Shown here piece after piece: positions 60,938 to 64,000 of a stretch of 64,000 nt of DNA. The notes below the pieces were generated by a model. The model searched no databases. It was not told the origin of the DNA and saw only the letters and a program-made list of their open reading frames with translations. The position numbers were made by a program, and so were the translations under genes. This stretch comes from Chthonomonas sp. (GTDB taxonomy: Bacteria > Armatimonadota > Fimbriimonadia > Fimbriimonadales > Fimbriimonadaceae): assembly GCA_016788115.1 (NCBI GenBank), contig JAEURR010000005.1, positions 310,001 through 374,000 on the forward strand, read 5' to 3'. Position 1 is the first letter of the stretch; every line of letters starts with the position of its first letter.

Positions 60938-62589
60938 GGATTTTTCGCTCCCGGCTTTTCGGTCACTTCGCTGGTGCCCTCACCGATGAGCTCGACCTTG
61001 CCGACGAGCCCCTGCGCATTGAGCATCACGACGGCCTTCTTGCAGCGGGTGTTGCCGAAGAGGGCGGAGTCTTCGCCCGTGAAGCGAACGTTCCCGTCGA
61101 GCGTGATCCGCGCGGCACCCCCGTCCAGAGATTCGTAGACCAGAGCGTCGCTGGTGCCGTCCACGCGCAGCGGATTCACCTTGCCGTCCTTGCCTTTGCG
61201 TTGCTCGTAGAGGGTCAGTCGCACTGGGCCGCGCATCGTCATGGAGCGCAAGGCGGTGTTGCTCGATTCGCTCAAGGGGGTCATGGACACGGTCGCTCCC
61301 GATCCGCCAATCGTCAAGTCCTGAAACCCGTCGATCGTGCTTCGCACGGTAACGGCCCCCTTTGCCACGAGCGTACTCTCGCTCGCGCCTTCCGTCCAGT
61401 CAACTGCAGAAGCATCGACTTGGGTCTTGCGCGAGCCTTCCGCGGATTGCCCCGACATCGTCGCAACCACCGGGCCCGAAATCTCGATGCCGCGTAAAGG
61501 TGCTTTGGTCTGAGTTCCGAACGGAGCGAGCCGTACGCGAGCGGACGAGCCGGTCAGCACCACCGAGCGGTCTTTCGCCCCGGCGCCGTCCAAAGTGTTG
61601 GTGATCTTCACTTTGCCGGGCAGGGTCGCCACGCTCTCACCGCTGCCCGCGACGTAGTCCATGCGTTCGGACTCCATGGCGAGCGTCCGGCGTCCGGTCG
61701 CGAGTTCGTTGACGATGGTCGCATCGAGGTCGCCACTGAAGGTCGCGGTTGAGAGCTCGAATCCTCCGCCATCGGCAGCGAGCGCCTTCCCTTCGGCACG
61801 ACGGGCGAGGACGGTGAGGTTTTGCTTGCGCCAGAATCCCTTGAATCGGGGCGCCCCTTCGACCGTGAAGTGCATCGCATCCGAGACAAGCTCCCGGCTG
61901 ACCGACTTGAAATTGTCGATAGCCATATCGGCGACACGGTTCTCGGCCTGCCCCGCCAGGGATGTGGTGAGGGCGACTGCCAGAATGGGCAGTGCGGCGT
62001 TTCGTCGCATCGCGTTTTGCTTCATCGTTTCGATCTCTCTCTTGAAGACGTCCGGGGTTCCCACCCTGCGCATGTCGGCGGTCGCAAGCATCGCGGGCAA
62101 TGGACCCACGTTGTACGACTTGCTAACGATCCGGACATTTCCGCGCGCCTCGATCAGTTGGTAAGCGTCGAGGTATCGCACGGAGTCGGCGGACAAGGCG
62201 AGGTCGCCACCCACCTGCTTTATATGAACCCCGGGCGACAGACTGAGAACGCCCGCTTTTTGGTCCGCAACTGCCTTTGGGGCGGAAAAGGTGCTGCCCT
62301 CAGTGCCGTCCTGGTAGAGGCTCCCGGTGACCTGATCAAACTGCCCGGCGGCACGGCCTTCTCCATCCAGCGAGACGCCTCCAGTGCTCCACTTGACGGT
62401 CCACAAGGATTTCCCTTCCGGAGAAGTCTGAGTCATTGCTCCAGCGCCGGTGTTCACCTTGCGCGCAGGCTCGCTCGCGGTGGCCGACGACTCGGGCTTC
62501 ACTTCAGGCTTGGGAGCGGTCGGCTTCGCGCCGCAGCCGCACAGCATGAAGAGCGCGGCGCAGGCCAGCGCGCCGCCGCTAGTCCACAA
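60934..62589 (-). CDS. Fused LptC-LptA-like LPS transport protein
   Basis: The 551-residue product combines two proteins. Residues 1-180: lipobox MLCGC (Cys 19) and an LptC-like beta-jellyroll (LWTVKWSTGGVSLDGEG, HIKQVGGDLALSADSVRYLD). Then Met 189 (62025) starts MKQNAMRRNAALPILAVALTT, which looks like a signal peptide with an A-x-A-like site, followed by LptA/OstA-type beta repeats to the end. Either the two are fused, with the hydrophobic stretch as an internal anchor, or LptA is also made from Met 189. TTG 62589 is preferred: GGGAGG lies 8 bases before it. It overlaps rlmN by 11 bases. Confidence 0.75.
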   Translation of the reverse strand: MWTSGGALACAALFMLCGCGAKPTAPKPEVKPESSATASEPARKVNTGAGAMTQTSPEGKSLWTVKWSTGGVSLDGEGRAAGQFDQVTGSLYQDGTEGSTFSAPKAVADQKAGVLSLSPGVHIKQVGGDLALSADSVRYLDAYQLIEARGNVRIVSKSYNVGPLPAMLATADMRRVGTPDVFKREIETMKQNAMRRNAALPILAVALTTSLAGQAENRVADMAIDNFKSVSRELVSDAMHFTVEGAPRFKGFWRKQNLTVLARRAEGKALAADGGGFELSTATFSGDLDATIVNELATGRRTLAMESERMDYVAGSGESVATLPGKVKITNTLDGAGAKDRSVVLTGSSARVRLAPFGTQTKAPLRGIEISGPVVATMSGQSAEGSRKTQVDASAVDWTEGASESTLVAKGAVTVRSTIDGFQDLTIGGSGATVSMTPLSESSNTALRSMTMRGPVRLTLYEQRKGKDGKVNPLRVDGTSDALVYESLDGGAARITLDGNVRFTGEDSALFGNTRCKKAVVMLNAQGLVGKVELIGEGTSEVTEKPGAKNP

Positions 62590-63649
62590 CGCGCAAGCCT
62601 CCCGATCGGCGGGCAAAACGACCCGTATGCTGGCCAGCAAGCTGCCCGCATGCGGCGGCGATGTCGTGCCCCCGTTCCACACGCTCGGTCACGTTGCAGC
62701 CGCGACTCTCCAAGTAGCCTTTGAATCGGCGCACGTTCTCGCGCGTGGGTCGTTTGAATCCCTGACCCGTGTCCACCCAGTTGAACGGGATGATGTTGAT
62801 GACGTTGGGTACGCCCTTCACGAGCTTGGCCAGGGCGTCCGCCTGCTCCCGCGAATCGTTGACCCCTTGAATCAGCAGGTACTCGATCGTGATCTTGCGT
62901 CCCGTCGCCTCGTGGTAGGTCCGCATGGTGGCGAAGACTTCGGCCACCGGCCACTTGTGATTGACGGGCATGAGTCGCGAACGGACCTCGTCAACCGCCG
63001 AGTGGAGCGACAGCGCAAGGTGAATGGGGAGTTTGTGCTCGGCGAGTTTGAGTATCTGGGGAGCGAGACCGACGGTGGAGACGGTGATGTGACGCAGGCT
63101 GAGGCCCACTTCATCGTGCATGAGGTGAATCGTCTTGAGCAGATTGTCCAGGTTGAGGAGCGGCTCGCCCATCCCCATAAAGACCACGTGGCTCAAGCGG
63201 CGCTCGGTAAGTGACTGGAGAAGCAAGTACTGACCGATGATCTCGCTGACCTCTAGGTTGCGATCGAAGCCGCCAAGACCCGTTGCGCAGAAGGTGCAGC
63301 CCATCGGACAGCCGACCTGGGTCGAGAGGCAGCAGCTCACGCGATCTTGGTAAGGAAGCAGTACGCACTCAAAGACCTGCTGGTCGCCGCGGTGAACCAG
63401 GAGTTTTTCGACCCCGTCGGAGGACTTCTTGTGATCGGCGACTTGCAGTGGGCACGCCACAAACTCCGCCTCAAGCCTCGTTCGCAGTTGGACCGGCAGA
63501 TCGGTCATGAGTCCAAACTCACGAACGTTCTGGCGATACAGGTTCTGCGCAAGTTGTCGGCCACGCATCTTCGGCTCTCCGAGATCGACGAGGATTTCGG
63601 ACAGCTCGCGGGCGCTATGGCCCAGCAGGGCAGGCTTGGAGAGAACCAT
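62579..63649 (-). CDS. rlmN: 23S rRNA (adenine-C2)-methyltransferase RlmN
   Basis: The 356-residue radical-SAM enzyme methylates A2503 of 23S rRNA and tRNA A37. It has CPMGCTFCATG (cluster motif), VVFMGMGEPLLNLD, and the second catalytic cysteine in HDIAAACGQLAG. The start ATG 63649 follows the TTG at 63655 in frame; I prefer ATG. It lies first in the minus-strand run with the LPS-export genes, overlapping lptC-lptA by 11 bases, so it probably shares their promoter, which should lie in 63656-63764. Confidence 0.94.
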   Translation of the reverse strand: MVLSKPALLGHSARELSEILVDLGEPKMRGRQLAQNLYRQNVREFGLMTDLPVQLRTRLEAEFVACPLQVADHKKSSDGVEKLLVHRGDQQVFECVLLPYQDRVSCCLSTQVGCPMGCTFCATGLGGFDRNLEVSEIIGQYLLLQSLTERRLSHVVFMGMGEPLLNLDNLLKTIHLMHDEVGLSLRHITVSTVGLAPQILKLAEHKLPIHLALSLHSAVDEVRSRLMPVNHKWPVAEVFATMRTYHEATGRKITIEYLLIQGVNDSREQADALAKLVKGVPNVINIIPFNWVDTGQGFKRPTRENVRRFKGYLESRGCNVTERVERGHDIAAACGQLAGQHTGRFARRSGGLRVVD

Positions 63650-63764
63650 CGACAACGAATCGGAGTTTACCTGTCACCAGGTTCAAACCCCGCTGAACGA
63701 AGTTACTTTGGGGCGACTGGGACCCTCCGCGACAGATTTGTCGTAAAAGCACGATAATAGGACC

Positions 63765-64000
63765 ATGTCTACGAAGTTCTTCGTGGTGATGCCAGACGGT
63801 CAGAAGTACGGCCCCGCCGAGGTCGACATGCTGACGCAATGGGCCGCCGAAGGCCGCTTGACGCATCAGTCGATACTCGAGTCTGCAGATACGGGCCAAC
63901 GTCTTCCTGCGGGCAGTGTCCAGGGAATTCTTTTCCTTGATGCGCCGTCAGGGCCCGCGGCTCCCCCTCAACAGCCGCGTCCATTCAGTTCTCCGGGAGT
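63765..64000 (+). CDS. GYF_2/DUF4339-domain protein (C-terminus outside window)
   Basis: The frame starts at ATG 63765 and is open to the window edge (78 codons). The N-terminal 50 residues, KFFVVMPDGQKYGPAEVDML and TQWAAEGRLTHQSILE, match the GYF_2 domain pattern (YGPxxxxxLxxWxxEGRIxxxxxV), a small ligand-binding module that often precedes membrane segments. A Pro/Gln-rich stretch (PSGPAAPPQQPRPFS) follows, as is usual between a GYF_2 domain and the membrane part. The rest of the gene lies beyond position 64000. Confidence 0.75.
   Translation, partial: MSTKFFVVMPDGQKYGPAEVDMLTQWAAEGRLTHQSILESADTGQRLPAGSVQGILFLDAPSGPAAPPQQPRPFSSPG

Overview
The window (64 kb, GC-rich, no rRNA or tRNA genes seen) is chromosomal DNA from a diderm bacterium. 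It fits Armatimonadota of the Fimbriimonadia type best. The reasons are several short PEP-CTERM proteins, TPR-thioredoxin and YceI-type exported proteins, large GH38/GH20 glycosidases, and lipopolysaccharide-export genes (lptF, lptB, lptC/lptA) in a genome whose dnaA-rpmH-rnpA-yidD-yidC-jag block has the order common to most bacteria. The taxonomic call is inference from gene content.

Layout. 1-7.4 kb: an exported TPR-thioredoxin protein (cut by the left edge), a PEP-CTERM protein, a lipoprotein, small genes, and an ECF sigma/zinc anti-sigma pair downstream of two exported DM13-type redox proteins. 7.3-12.6 kb: a very small signal-peptide-plus-PEP-CTERM reading frame with its own terminator, a tyrosine phenol-lyase, YceI and thioredoxin-like exported proteins, another PEP-CTERM protein and a photolyase. 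12.3-21 kb (mostly minus strand): acpS, a membrane Fe-S oxidoreductase, a deacetylase-like protein, a lipoprotein, queE/queC, a GH20 enzyme, a PEP-CTERM protein with a perfect 18-bp palindrome upstream, and hemW. 21-27.8 kb: a GH38 alpha-mannosidase, an aberrant DprA-like protein, a UbiD decarboxylase and a lipoprotein.

27.9-38.5 kb is a surface-polysaccharide locus: wbpA-wbpB-wbpD-wbpE make UDP-2,3-diacetamido-uronic acid from UDP-GlcNAc. After a strong hairpin terminator come a Wzx flippase, HisH- and HisF-like proteins with a WbpG-type amidotransferase (together predicted to turn an acetamido group into an acetamidino group), a Wzy-like polymerase and a GT4 glycosyltransferase. A WbpM-type dehydratase lies 14 kb further on. 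38.5-45 kb: an S9 peptidase, then the convergent jag-yidC-yidD-rnpA-rpmH-dnaA block, probably near the replication origin. 45-51 kb: thiamine pyrophosphokinase, a sodium symporter, FHA and TfoX-like proteins, and a tightly overlapping pfkA-pfkB-OYE operon in which none of the genes starts with ATG (ATT, GTG, TTG). 51-57 kb: a lone transketolase C-terminal subunit, a methyltransferase, wbpM, dut, a TPR membrane protein and a sugar isomerase. 57-64 kb (minus strand): a RuvC-fold protein, a DUF3084 protein, LptF, LptB, a fused LptC-LptA protein and RlmN. A GYF-type gene is cut by the right edge.

The most distinctive items are the fused LptC-LptA frame, the apparent ATT start of pfkA, the acetamidino-sugar locus with a catalytically altered HisF, the PEP-CTERM micro-frame, the two-protein DM13/ECF unit and the DprA-like protein that lacks the usual DNA-binding arginine.
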